Below, one piece after another: positions 48,225 through 61,671 of a DNA stretch of 64,000 nt. The notes under the pieces are model-generated. The model worked only from the letters and a program-made list of their open reading frames with translations, was not told the origin of the DNA and did no database searches. Both the position numbers and the translations under genes were made by a program. This DNA is from Diphasiastrum complanatum (lineage: Eukaryota; Streptophyta; Lycopodiopsida; Lycopodiales; Lycopodiaceae). The stretch is from NCBI GenBank assembly GCA_029204225.1, contig CM055109.1, forward strand, positions 22,470,422 through 22,534,421, written 5' to 3'. Each line of letters starts with the position of its first letter. Positions within the stretch are counted from its first letter, which is position 1.

Positions 48225-48610
48225 TGATTTATATTGATAAATGGATCCTTTGCCAAGAATTTAGTGAGTATATCAACTATGCAATCAGACGAAGAAACAT
48301 GTTAGAGTTGGATCTCTCTTTCTTGTACCTTTTCCCTTACAAAATGATGAGCAATTTCAATGTGCTTGCTCCTAGCATGGAATGGTTGGTTGGTAGCAGA
48401 TTATTGAGATGATTGGTTGTCACAAAATATGATAGGGACATGCTCGGCCTTCAGCACATGAATCTCCATCAACAACCTCTTTAGCCAAAAAAATTTCCTT
48501 TGTTCTAGAAGTTAATGCCTGTACTCATATTCTATTGAAGATAATCAGACAATGTCTTGCTTTTTGGAAAGCCAAGAAACAATCCCATCACAAAGGCACT
48601 AATGGACTTT
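48225..48610 (-). pseudogene. Ty1/copia RNase H relic
   Basis: Minus-strand reading gives GIVSWLSKKQDIV, stop, LSSIEYEYRH, then LKRLLMEIHVLKAEHVPIIF, CDNQSSQ, HARSKHIEIAHHFVREKVQ and DILTKFLAKDPF. These are the ordered blocks of copia RNase H with several stop codons. No RT or LTR could be followed around it. It is a separate relic from the one at 1190-2290. Confidence 0.85.
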
Positions 48611-49516
48611 TGATCCACTTTTTGCCATGCAAAATTAGAACATAAAAAGGCTCTTAACTCAATGTTAGATCCTCCATACAAAAAACCAATGCACTTGCAA
48701 AAAAAATCAAAACAAAAGATTTAATGATCCACAATCAATTTTCACAATTGATAAAGCTACAAGAATTATCATCAAAATGAGGTAACTTGCAAAGTTGGAA
48801 CTTTTACCAAAAAAATGACTTAAATTTTGGTCCAATGCACTTTCACACGTAAAAATGACACATGTAGTCACTATCCAATGATGAAGCCCAAATAACTAAT
48901 CAAGCTAATATTTGTTTTCCTAACAAATACCAAGTTGAAAATTTGTTAATCTGCCATCCATCACATTATCTAAGGAAACCAACTTAGCCAAAGCTAACCA
49001 AAACCAATCTACTGTAGTCTCTTTTTTGTGCCTCCTTAAAGATGTTGCTTTAAAGGCCAAGAATGGGGTTTTGGATCTACTGTCGGGTGAGTATCGATTG
49101 TAGTACAAGTTCCCAATGAGGAGAGGGCAAATCCAAGATAGAAGCAAGGATTTAGGCAACTAAGGATGTCGCCAGCTTTTGGTTTCTTCCTCTTCTTTCT
49201 TCTTGATCTCTTGATTTATCTAGGTATCATTGGCTCTAGATCTTCTCCTCATGAGGTTGATCTACTCAAGGGAGGTGAACAATGTATTGAAAATCTTGCA
49301 TATGGGTCTTAATGATCTCTCCTTGGAAAATGAGGATCTGACACCTATTTTTGCTTGAATGTGGATCTTATGGATCTTTAGTTTTATAAACTAACTGAAG
49401 TGAATGCTTATGCTAATAATAGTGCTTAACAACAACACGACAAGCATTCATCATCCATACGAGATTACATATAAGAAAAATAGGAGGGCCTTTTCCAAAA
49501 TGAATTAGGAGAAAAA

Positions 49517-49520
<4 letters not shown>
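48611..49520. other. Unassigned interval
   Basis: No coding or repeat signal; it may contain the unrecognisable upstream part of the copia relic. Confidence 0.4.

Positions 49521-49612
<92 letters not shown>
49521..49612. repeat. (CT)46 microsatellite
   Basis: Uninterrupted CT tract of 92 bases, the longest in the window. Confidence 0.97.
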
Positions 49613-49615
<3 letters not shown>

Positions 49616-51190
49616 CTTCCAAAATGATATGAAGGTTCTCAAAAATTGGTGTTACAGGGCCTCATATAGGCAGACCTACTTCAAGATTGAGTGCCCCAAC
49701 TCAAGTTGCCCTAACTTTCAAACATGTGCCTTCTTAACTTAAGTTACACCAAATGTTTAGCTCAAATTTGCTTGCACCATTTTCAATGTCTATGTAGTCC
49801 TATTTATCCTTGTGTGTACTTTCTCCAGACATGGTCATGCTTTTATTTTAGTTGTCGTGAAATTCGGTCGTGAGGCCCCTCAACTTGTTATTCTTCCATT
49901 GACTGGTCCGCGCTGCTTGTCAATCTTCTTGCAACATCTCGTTCCTATTAGGTATGTGATTCTAGAGCCGTGCTTTTGATGTTTTTCATCAATGCTCCCA
50001 ACTATTATAGAGATCACAATTTCTCAATTGCTGAAAAACATGTTAAAGATTGTCATGGGAATCTTATAACACTTAGCATTGTAAAGGACCATCAACTTAG
50101 CCAAACCCAGACATGCATCCATTCGTAAGGTAGACAACAAGACAAATTAATAAATCATACTCAGAGGCATAGTTGTGAGCCTAACATTTGCTAGCATCAC
50201 CCTTGAATGGTGGTTAAGTAAAACGGTTTTAGTATGTCGATTCCACTAGATCATGTGCCGAGGTGTAACCAAAGCAGGCTATCGGCCCCAACGCTCATCC
50301 CTAAAAATCTATGGTGAGAGGTGCATTCATTATGACTCAAACAAGTGCAACAACATAGTACATCAAGGTAACTTGGATGTGAAGTCTAGCTAATACTGGT
50401 AAGGGATGATGAGACTTGGTGTTGAGATCCTAGAGCTCGTTGAGTTACTAAGTTTTCTGATTGTCTGACTCCTATAGTTTTGTTGCAATTATGCGCCACC
50501 TCTCAATCCTCAAATATGATGTTCCAACACTACATATTTTCTAGAATTTACTTTTTTTGGGAACTCAAGGCTTGGTGCTTGTAGTCTAGTTCTTGAGCAT
50601 GATCTCAAGAGCTATTTAGGCTCAAAGTCGAGTTCCAAAACAAGATCAACTCATATGGCTTAGCGAGTATTTTCTAGACTTGATCTGTGATGAAAATCAC
50701 GGATATCCCAATAAACATTTGTTGGGTCTTGGCGTGACATCTTACCATGTACATAGACCTGATTGAACTAGAGTAGGAAATAAGTGTGAGGGATTTGGCA
50801 CCTTGCGTGTGTAAGTCCAACGTAGTGATCACGTTGTTATTTAATCAAATAGATAGCAATAAAAGTGACTTTTAAGCCAATTGCAGGATTTAAATGGTTT
50901 AGAGACCTAAAAGTCAAGTAAGTGAGTAAAGGGGTGTTCTCACCATATTTCAAATTCAAATAATAAAGGAGGTAAAGATTGGCCAATAACCATTGAGGCC
51001 AAGTGCCCAAATCCAAGATAAATAGTACTACATTGTATTTCATTTTTCGTGTTCAATCAAAGAAGGTGGAACCTCTATCATTTGGCAATTTGATGTCCTT
51101 GCTTCTCCTCTTTCTCCATCTTTCTCATGTTTTTGTTATTTTGCTATTTATTGTATTTGCTAATTGTTGGATTCAGATGTTGTTGCTATC

Positions 51191-51193
<3 letters not shown>
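49613..51193. other. Unassigned interval, possibly an old LTR
   Basis: No gene recognised. If the TGGTGCCATCACCGAGGAG block at 51452 is a primer-binding site, part of this interval and the (GA)28 tract could be a decayed gypsy LTR. Its ends cannot be fixed. Confidence 0.35.

Positions 51194-51249
<56 letters not shown>
51194..51249. repeat. (GA)28 microsatellite
   Basis: Uninterrupted GA tract of 56 bases. Confidence 0.95.
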
Positions 51250-51251
<2 letters not shown>

Positions 51252-51451
51252 CTTGATCATAGAGATTTAGGGTTAGTTGATGTTAGTGTTAAATTGTCAT
51301 CATAGCATGCACAATATTGTGAATCTAAGCGTTGCTATCATAGGATCAAACTATCGCGTGACATGAAAGAAGAATCCTCTTCATATCTTGATTCCTTTGG
51401 ATGTGCTTGGAATTAGGATTTGAAGGTGGAAAAGAAAAGTCCCTACAATTT

Positions 51452-51470
51452 TGGTGCCATCACCGAGGAG
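51452..51470 (+). other. Possible gypsy (Athila/Tat-like) primer-binding site relic
   Basis: TGGTGCCATCACCGAGGAG resembles the TGGCGCCGTTGCCGGGGA block that follows the 5' LTR in Athila/Tat-type gypsy elements. No gag follows. Similarity is partial. Confidence 0.35.
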
Positions 51471-53700
51471 TAATGCCATTTTTTTCATTTTGTTAGCACG
51501 TTTATAGTGCTTGGACGGATGTTAGCTTGTATTTAGGCATCTTGGTTTTGGCATAGTAGGGTTAGATTTGCATTTTTGGTGATTTTAGGGTTAGTTTTTG
51601 ATGATTTGAGTGATCTTGATCGGATTTCCTGCATGTAATCAGTTGTGATTGATGAGTAGATAAGTGGATATAGTACATCAATGCTAAGATCCGATTCCAC
51701 TTGGAAGCCAAAGTCAAAAAGATTCCAAAAAGTGCTCATTTTCTACAATTTGGTGGAGAAAGGGAGCAAAAGCTTCATCAAATGTTGATAACTTTCAGTT
51801 CCTTTGCAACCAACCTTTGCCCACTTGCAAACAGGACGATACAGTGAATCTTTAGATAAAAGGCTGAAGGTTACTTCACAGCCATTTTCTAGAAACTTGA
51901 AAAAAAAAATAACAAAAAAAAAACCCTTGTAAACCATTCATAAAAAAAGCAAAGCGCTCTTAATCGGTCAACCAACCTTTGCTCCCATCCAGTATATAGC
52001 AAATTTGGTGTTCTTTGGGTCAGGCGAGGGTTTTGCTCAGTTTTGGAAGCCAAGCGAAGGTAAAGTGATAAAAATAGTCTAATTCATCTCAAACCTTCAA
52101 TTTCAAAAGGTTAGTTCTGAAAGAATAGCCACTTGATCTAGCCAAAACCCTTGCCAAGGTTAAAACATAATTATTTTTCATTACTAACCCTCGTCGATTT
52201 CACTAGAGCTGCATTATCTTTTTTTCGGTCTCAAGTGCAACAGTTGAAGGTTAGTTTCTAAAGATCTGTCTCAGTGAAGAATTTTAGTAATTCTACATTC
52301 GTCTCACATAAAAGGAACCCTCGCAAGTCAAAAAAGTGTTCTGATACTGCATAGAACCTTCAACGAGCCTACCATAGACGTGTCACACTATTTTAATCTC
52401 CAATTAAGAGGGCGATGGTTAGTTAGGTCAAAATCACCAGATAAAGTGGTTTCAGTGATTTTTTATTCCAAAATCTCAAAAAGAACCATCACTAGAGTAT
52501 TGATTACTAAACCCTCGCCTAGGTAACCTTCGCCACGTTTTTTATTTAATTCAAGTCAAAGAACATATCACAACATACTAATGTGCAATATTTGTTATCT
52601 TCTAAACAACAATAAAAATTGATGTTTATATGTTATTTTGACACACTTTCAGATTACAAGTGACTAAAAGAATGTTGCTACATAAAGTGATCTTTCTAAA
52701 AGAATCAAATTTCATGTTTTTTATTCTTTCATAGTGGAACACTTTGATAGGAGTTGCATTGTGTATAGTGGAAGGGTTGAATCCTTGTTTTGCCAAAATA
52801 GGACACTTGGGAGCTATTACACTCCAAACTTGGCTATGTTTCAAATTAGGATAATACAACATACATTATGATGCTAGTGCAAGCAATCAATGCGAAAATT
52901 ATATCATGGTATGTTTTTTATTATTATTCTTGCAACAACTATCACAAGATTAGCATAAGCACTATTTCAAACTCAAAACATCATCAACCTGACAATAAAA
53001 GTTTTCTTTCTACAATTTTACATATTTCATGAAATTTGCAATCTAACTAGGGTGCTTTAGAAGTCAAAGATCAAAAGCGTTGGCTATGTCACATTCGAAC
53101 TTGAAGACTTTCAAGCTCTTATTAAAATAAGTGACTTTGAAAAGCTAGGTCAATCTTTGGATGCAACCAATGAGGTTAACAAGGAGAAATAGGTAACCAA
53201 TCCTACAATTGAAAGATGAACACAAAAATCGAATTAATGCATGTTGAAGCTACCCCTTTCCCAAGTTAATGGTATTAAGCAAGCATGTCCTCACTTCATT
53301 TTTAGCTCATGTATGTTGTTGACTAATCATTACACAATCTACCTCCCCCACAACATATTCTATGATCCAACTAACAAATTATCATGGCTTTTAGTAATGA
53401 TAATGATCTTGCAAAGTTTGATAGTGATGGTAGTTGGTTTGGTTGTAAAAAATCAGAATGATGAATATTCCTTGCAAACTACTTTATACTCATCAAAGTT
53501 CTCATCATAGAAGATGAGCTCCTACCAAAAGTAATAGATGGAAGTGTAATTATCTTGCAGATTTTGAGACCAATAATTTGCAAATAAATTCCACAATGGC
53601 CTTGGGTGTACTAAGTTTGATTAAATATTGCTTCATATCTAGTTTAAAAACTTAATGATCAACTTGTAGGTTGAAGGTTCTTGGCAAAGTAAGTTCATAC
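51471..53700. other. Unassigned interval with dispersed short motifs
   Basis: Between about 51780 and 52530 the phrases AACC(T/C)TCGCC and AACCTTTGCC occur many times in both orientations, which suggests a strongly decayed tandem or subterminal repeat. From 52600 to 53700 nothing is recognised. Confidence 0.4.
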
Positions 53701-54499
53701 CATAGTTGCAGCGAATCGCGATTCGCTGGGTCTGCGATTCGCGGGTCGCGATTCGCGACCCAGAATCGCAAAAATATATATATATTGGAAAAATAGCTTA
53801 TTGCTGAAATTTTTTTAGGGGATCAATGGTCAAACCAGCGTTTTGCCTCTCAGAAGTGCAGTAGATGAGGCACAAACAAATCTTATTTTCAGTAACTATC
53901 CGGTTGTCATTTGCTCTGGTTTTCAGTAAATGTTAATGCTACAGTTTGGACTATCAACTGTATGGATGATGATCACTTTTGCAATTGGTTCACTGGAGAT
54001 GTGAGTGCACTGTACATACAGTTGGGGGCATAAATATTGGGCCCTTCTCGGCACGCATTTGGACCCCATTTTTATCTACAGGGGGGCGGTGGCATTTTTA
54101 TCTACAGTGTCTATATAGCAAGAAGCTCTAGGGGGTTCGGAGGACAGTAGCCCCCCGGGAAACGGGGGGTTCGGGGGCCGGTAGCCCCCTGGTGGGGGGG
54201 TTTGGGGGGCAACGCCCCCCAACGGCGGGGTCCGGGGGCTGCCAGTAGACCCCGGCCCCGACGGTAAGGCCTCTTCATGATTTGGTCTTCCAACTCCCCG
54301 AGTGAAAACACACTTTTTGGTGTTTCGCACCCGAAACAGTCGGCAAACTACACAATCATAATCCCCTCGATCAGAGCTTTCATCTGATACCCATATTGCC
54401 TAAAAAAATTTCAAAAAAAAAAAAATCGATTCTACACGATTCTGGGAAAATCCAGAATCGCGATTCGGATCGCGATTCCGGAATCGCGCTGCAACTATG
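53701..54499 (-). mobile_element. hAT-type non-autonomous element, copy B (complete, 799 bp)
   Basis: Terminal inverted repeats CATAGTTGCAGCG and CGCTGCAACTATG are perfect over 13 bases. The flanks GTTCATAC (53693-53700 and 54500-54507) form a perfect 8 bp target duplication, the hAT signature. The interior aligns in opposite orientation with copy A and shows the uninterrupted form of the site where the outer chromovirus entered copy A. A GC-rich cassette with runs of six or more G lies at 54145-54260. Both ends carry the palindrome GAATCGCGATTC (53713-53724 and 54455-54466). No transposase is encoded. Confidence 0.92.
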
Positions 54500-54507
54500 G
54501 TTCATAC

Positions 54508-55978
<1,471 letters not shown>

Positions 55979-57884
55979 TTATCCACTGTCTTGTATTGAA
56001 ATAGTTTGCAATGGAACCACAGAATTATAATGCTCTCCTAAACCAAAGGCATGTCGGTGATAGGATAATCTGATTGTTGGCTTAGAGGATTTATTATCTT
56101 CAGCACTCTCTTCTTTGTACTCTTTTCCCATTTCAACATCAGGTAAATCTGTTGAGAACACAACGATGTGTTTTTTCAGGCTATGTGCCAGAGCCTCCAG
56201 CTCCAGCTGGCCTCCCCAGGATGCAGATGATTCCACCTCAGAGCAGTACCTGGAGAACTTGTTATCCAAGCTTTCATCTATCTTCTCTTCATCTGTGCCA
56301 TCAGCTCCAAGAAAAGGCAAAAACACTTCGGCGTGAGCGCGCATGTAAGAGGCAGCCAAGCCCCTGAGCTGCTGATACGAATACTGAGGACAAATGGGAG
56401 AATACAAACTCAATTGATGCTCTACAGCTCGATAAAGACAGTGCCCATCAGGTTTAATCTCTTTGGAGGTTAGTCCAAGAGGCTGTAGCTTCTTTTCTAG
56501 CTTATAGTCTTCAACCAAGCGGCTGCTGACAACATTGCTCTGTTCTTCTTGGATCCTTTGTGCCCTTTCAGCTTCCTGCTGAGCTCGTCTTTCTCGCCAT
56601 TTCTGGCTTTTAGAAGGCCTTGTTGGCTGGCTTCCCCCTAATGTATTCACACCAGCAATTGCCCTAACCAATCCTTCTAACCCATCTTGATCATTCTTCT
56701 CATCCTTTAAAAAGCCCAATGAACCCAACTCCTTTGCATGCCTGGCTTTGATTCTCTGATCCAGCCTAGCAACCTCTTCTTCTGCAAGCTTTTTCTTGGC
56801 TTTCTGCTCTGCCTTGCTTCCTTTGGCAGCAGCCTTTTTCAGTGATATTTCTTTCTTTTGCAAGTCTTTTATTTCCCTTCTGTAAACCCACCCAAATGAA
56901 TGATCAGAAAACTCAAATCAAACCCTACAATGCACAAACAGAAGAACTTCAAACCAAAACAGACCATCCCCCACAGTAGCCAAATGGGATAAGAGTGGTT
57001 GCTGCGTCCTCGAAGACACTTCGGGACCCAACAATGGGCAATCTCAGCAAAAGGAGAGATGAACGGTCATCAAGAAAACTTAGATTATATCCTCCAATGC
57101 ACAAAAAAAAGATCTTGATGCCATAAGAAACAAACCCCGCAATAGCCGAGTTGGATAAGGTGTCGTCAAGGACTGAGGCTTGAGTTCTGCTTGCTGGGCG
57201 TTATCCTAAGGGAAGTTGGATGCCTTGGCCACCACGCCTACATTCAGACTGGTGGGACCTTAAAAGGGAGAGGGCAAGATCAGGAATGCGTCGCTGCGAA
57301 CGTGCCAGAGACAAATCACTAAGTGTCTTTAAATGATGCCATAGCATAATGAGGCAAAGAGGGAAAACGAGGACTCTGGGATACGTGGCTGAGGCCAAAA
57401 AGGTATAACTAAGAGCCTTGTGGATGTAAAGAAGGAATATTTTACATAATGATGCTGGTAATTGTGACTAACTACAGCTTCAAAAAGAAACAAGGTTATT
57501 GATGTATCACCAAAAACTTTGCCTTACCTCTTCAAATCGTTGAAAGAATAAAAAAGAGTCAGAGTTTAGAGGAAAAAACCCATTTTAATTCTCAAAGTCA
57601 CCTAGGATTGACAACTCAGCTTTTAGCAAATGATCACAATAGCTTAGGGCTATGGCAGCGAAGCTAAAAAAGCCAAACAAAATAAACAATATGTTTACAG
57701 ATGTTAGAACGACATACTGGTGACGAGCAAGCACTTCAGAGCGGCTCTCCTTTTCCAGCCCAGTCTCTTTTTCCCCGTTCGGAAAACCGCTCTCTGTTTC
57801 CGATCCTTCCAGCCCCGCATTTGCTCTCTCCTGCTTTGCATCATCCATTTCTTCCACTGCATCTGTTGCAGTACTGCTCGCCAT
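55979..57884 (-). CDS. OTU-domain deubiquitinase, OTUD6 type
   Basis: A cysteine protease that removes ubiquitin from proteins. Exons on the minus strand: 57884-57718 and 56879-55979, GT-AG intron of 838 bases, phase kept, 355 codons plus stop. The N-terminus is acidic. Then SEVLARHQREIKDLQ leads into a Lys-rich helix (residues about 62-100) typical of OTUD6 proteins, and a basic helix WRERRAQQEAERAQ. The OTU domain starts near residue 180: KPDGHCLYRAVEHQL gives Asp200 and the nucleophile Cys203, WGGQLELEALA follows, and the catalytic His339 is in GLGEHYNSVVPL. All three catalytic positions are intact. The length matches plant OTUD6-like proteins (Arabidopsis OTU5 group). The ATG at 57884 is the first in frame with the acidic leader. 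Confidence 0.95.
56905..57180. repeat. Decayed duplication with tRNA box A-like sequence in the OTU intron
   Basis: Two units about 180 bases apart share CCTACAATGCACAAA or CCTCCAATGCACAAA, then CCCCACAGTAGCCAAATGGG or CCCCGCAATAGCCGAGTTGG, then ATAAG. TAGCCGAGTTGG fits the polymerase III box A consensus. No convincing box B (GGTTCGAATCC type) follows at the right distance. This may be a tRNA-derived SINE relic; it is not a working tRNA gene. Confidence 0.45.
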
Positions 57885-59929
57885 ACCTCTTCCGACGATG
57901 AGCTATCGCGGAATGGGAAAACGAGCGCCCACCTAGCAGAGAAAGCAGAAAATGACGCACGGATCGTCGCCTCCTCTCCTCGCCATCGCCGAGGAGACAG
58001 AGAGAAAGAGAAGCAAACGGGATAAGACGCAAAGGTCTTCAGGGAAAAGCAAAAAGAAAAGAAAAGAGATGGATGCGGTGGTGGCACAGCCCATTCTTGT
58101 GTGAGCCACATGTTGGATGCACATCCCGTATTTGCTTCCACTCCTTTTAGATGGCTGCATGTGCTTTGCCTATTCACTTTTCTATGCCAAGGGTTTAGGG
58201 TTAGGGTGGTATGGTCATCTCTTATTATAAGTTCTGGAAATCGCTTGCCATGTGGCACTCTTGCATAGTGCCATGCGATGAGAACATGTGGCAGAATATG
58301 GGTGATGCAAGGCCAAACTTGTCCCTCGTCGTCGTTGTGCCTTTTAAATATGAGAACATGGTACCATCAGTACCCAAACTCGATGAATATTTGTTGTTTA
58401 GAGGATCTGTCATTATTTAGAATCGTGGTTATAGGGTTGGCTAAAATCCATGTTGATAGTCAATTGATGATTGTCCCTACCCCTAGTAGATAACCATCAT
58501 GTATTAAGATCTTTGTTAGAGTTCATAACCAACAAAGAAATTAGCTTAGCAAGTTTTCGCATACCCAAAATCGATGTTATATTTGGCTAAAAAAAGGTCA
58601 ATAACTAAATTGCCAAAGATAATTAAAAAAACCATATACTGGCGCACGACACTAGCTTTGAACCCAGGCACATCCCACATATTAGAGCTAGACCTATATA
58701 AGGCTTTCAAAGGAATCAAATCACAGGATTAACTTACAAATAGTTCAAATCATAAGATTAATAGTAGCTTCAGTTTTTGGATGAGCTTAAAAAGAGTTCA
58801 AATCACAGGGTTAGAAGTAGGATAAGTTTATGGATGGCTAGCACATGCCAAAACTAAATTTGCAAATCTTGGAACTAAGACTCTTGATAGGCTCTCCATC
58901 TCCAAAAGTGGATGATTTATCAAAATTTCAAGACATATTTGATGTGTGTGGATTATGTTTAAGACAAAAATTGAATGTAGGACTTCTATATAAAAGCTCA
59001 CTTCATGCACTACCATAACGTTTGGAGGGATAAGCGGTACATTGATGACTCCCTTCAGTAATGAAAATCTAAATTTTTCTTATTTGTGCAAAGTTAAACC
59101 CTCTAGGATGAGAATCCCCTTAGAATTATCCAGCATGCTCTTTCTATCAAAGCCAAATAAAGGAAAAATTTCTCTCATCTACACTAAATGCAAAACATTC
59201 AAAGAAGACATGAAATGTCTCTTCTTTTTCTTTTTTTGCCATTTGCCTCTTTGCAGATCTATCCGCAATCTCTGTATTGCAAGATTTTTCATGTCAAGTT
59301 CAGAAGAGTTTTATGCTTAGATTTCCTTCTTATTGATATTCCATAATATTTTTGACTTGCACAGTCGAATTTTGAGCACTGCATCCAATTCAAATCAAAC
59401 AAAAAACTCCAAAGAATGGCTAAATGAAAACAAAACAAACAACTCGGACACATAATCTTGGATGTAGATATTAGAAGCAATGGCATATCCAATCTTTTAC
59501 TTCCTTATTTTGAAGCACAAAATCCAATTCAACTGAGATTCTGTAAAATGCCCAAATCATAACAAAATGGATAACTCAAACTCATTATTCTGGTTTTAAA
59601 TATTAAAACGATGGCAAATCCATTATTTTAGTTGCCAATTTGGAATTTGGAGCATAGCATCCAACGTGGCTCAAACTAAAGACTCCATAAAATGACTGAA
59701 TGAAAACGAAACGCACAATTTGAACACTGATTGAGACAATCCAGCCACTGTTACAACATACTTGAGTCACACAATAACAGAAAAATAAAAATAAAAACGA
59801 CATACCTGAGCCACACAAAAACAGAAAAAAAAAAATGCAAACAATGTGAAAATTGTCAACATTTCCTAGCTAGTTTGAGGCCTAAATTGGCTAAAATTGT
59901 AAATAGTTTTGGTTCTGGAGTTTCACAAG
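57885..59929. other. Intergenic interval; OTU promoter side, decayed tandem repeats
   Basis: The first few hundred bases should hold the OTU gene 5' UTR and promoter (no clear TATA box). From about 59370 to 59730, three diverged units of about 135 bases share CATCCAATTCAA, AAACTCCAAAGAATG or AGACTCCATAAAATG, and AAATGAAAACAAAAC-like sequence. No protein or RNA is recognised. Confidence 0.45.
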
Positions 59930-60499
59930 TGTGAACCAGGCCACAATGTTTTTATTTACTGTATTTTTTCAGTATGATGAAGTGTCAAACTTCATACCCT
60001 TCAAAATGAGACCATTTTGATGTATTTTGGTCATATAAGCCATTTTTAGCTATTTTTCCTATATAGGGAATATCTAGGGTCAAGTACCTTCTAGAGAGAG
60101 GAGAGAGAGTCATCTTCCTCATCCATAAATAGTAGGGAAGTCGTGGAGAACAGGTTGGAGAAACCTTTTGTATGCTTCATTGAGATCAATAGATCATTGT
60201 CATTGTTTCTTCCTCCATTGAGAGCATTGTTGTGTGTATTGTCTTCAAGCTATTGTGTATGATCTTAGGTGCTTTCCAAAAGTGGTAGGCTGATGTATTA
60301 TGGACTGTATAATGCTATTTTGGGCCGCACTTGATGTTTATGGAAGTTTCCATTTGTGATAAATGCTTTTTGATCAAGTTCTTTGCATTCTAGGTAGCAT
60401 AGAATGTGTTGCCAATTCCTAGCTTATGTAGTTTGGAGTGCAAGCATTCAAGCCAATGATCTTGGAGTTTAGATCCACTTAGGATCTGTATTTTTCACA
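59930..60499 (+). repeat. 5' LTR of the copia element (left edge estimated)
   Basis: The right end CA at 60498-60499 is fixed by the adjacent primer-binding site. The left end is uncertain because the partner LTR is outside the window. It contains TATATAGG near 60062, a possible TATA element. Confidence 0.6.
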
Positions 60500-60511
60500 T
60501 GGTATCAGAGC
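60500..60511 (+). other. Copia primer-binding site
   Basis: TGGTATCAGAGC, complementary to the 3' end of initiator methionine tRNA, directly after the LTR terminal CA. Confidence 0.93.
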
Positions 60512-61671
60512 TGGTTGGCTTCTATTTACAGTAAGTATTCCATTTTTGGTGATATTTGGATGTTTGATCAAGTTCTAGCATGATTTTGCATTGCTTTGTT
60601 GATCAAATCTTACTAACCTTTGTTTTGTGAGTTGAACTTGTGGATCAAAAGCATATTTCAGGTCTATTGAAGATCAGAGGCTGAAAAGAAACTATTTTGG
60701 ATCAGATCATAACACCTAATCATTTGTGATTGTGAGGCTTGTGCATATTCAATACTAACAATGTTCTTTTCAATCCTATTGTTGACAATCTCCATTCTTG
60801 GATGAACACTCTCCTTAAGTGGATGAAACTTCTCCTTAAGTGGATGACAAATGCTCTTTTGAGTGAGTTGTAATTCTCCTAAAGGCTGAGCAAAGCTCCC
60901 ATTTGGATGAAAGATCCCCTTTTTTGGGTGAACATATTGTAAGCTCCATTGTGAAGAGCATATTGTAAAGATTGTCATCAATTTTGGCATAATTTTTGGT
61001 GTACTTTGTTGAGCATGTAAGTAACTCTCCTTATGTAATTTGATTGGAGCATTTGCTGGAAGGTGTTAACCATTATGCAAGTGTGTTTTCAGGTTCTTAA
61101 CAGGTTGAGGAACATTCTCATGTGAAGTGATCTTAGATCTACATCTAAACACCAAGATTTGACAAGATAGTGAAGCTAGTCTTGTGATTCACTAAGTGTG
61201 CTCATTCATTCACCTCTAAATCTTGTATTTATCACTTGCTGGAGTTTATAAACTTTTAGAAGTGTGGTTTACATGTGGTTTTACAGGTTGAATCAATATC
61301 TTAGTGTGTTGATCATATGTTGATCAAGTTTGTTCATTACTAGGTAATCTTGGCATCCTAGTTTTGGGTATTTTCTAAGAATGCAAGTAACTCTTCACAC
61401 CATAACTTGATTTGGTCACTTGCTGGAAAGTTTGAGAGCTTAAGCAAGAGTGTGTTCAGGTTGGTTTGATTTTGTAATCCATTCTTAGTGTGTGCAAAGT
61501 GTTGCATGTGTTTCAATCTTCCTTTCTATGCTTGGAAACCATCTAGGTTTAAGATAGAAGTGTTTTAGGGTCCTAAATCTTCATAGATCTCTTTATCTAT
61601 CATTTGTTGAGAGAAAAGTGAGTGCTAAGTGCTTTAGGACAAAACCTAAAAGTTGAAGAAACATTAGAATC

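Noticed and set aside
57141-57240. Working tRNA gene in the OTU intron
   Set aside because: Only a box A-like motif is present; no acceptor stem pairing or box B could be found.
58188-58208. Interstitial telomere repeat
   Set aside because: GTTTAGGGTTAGGGT is a single short match, expected by chance in plant DNA.
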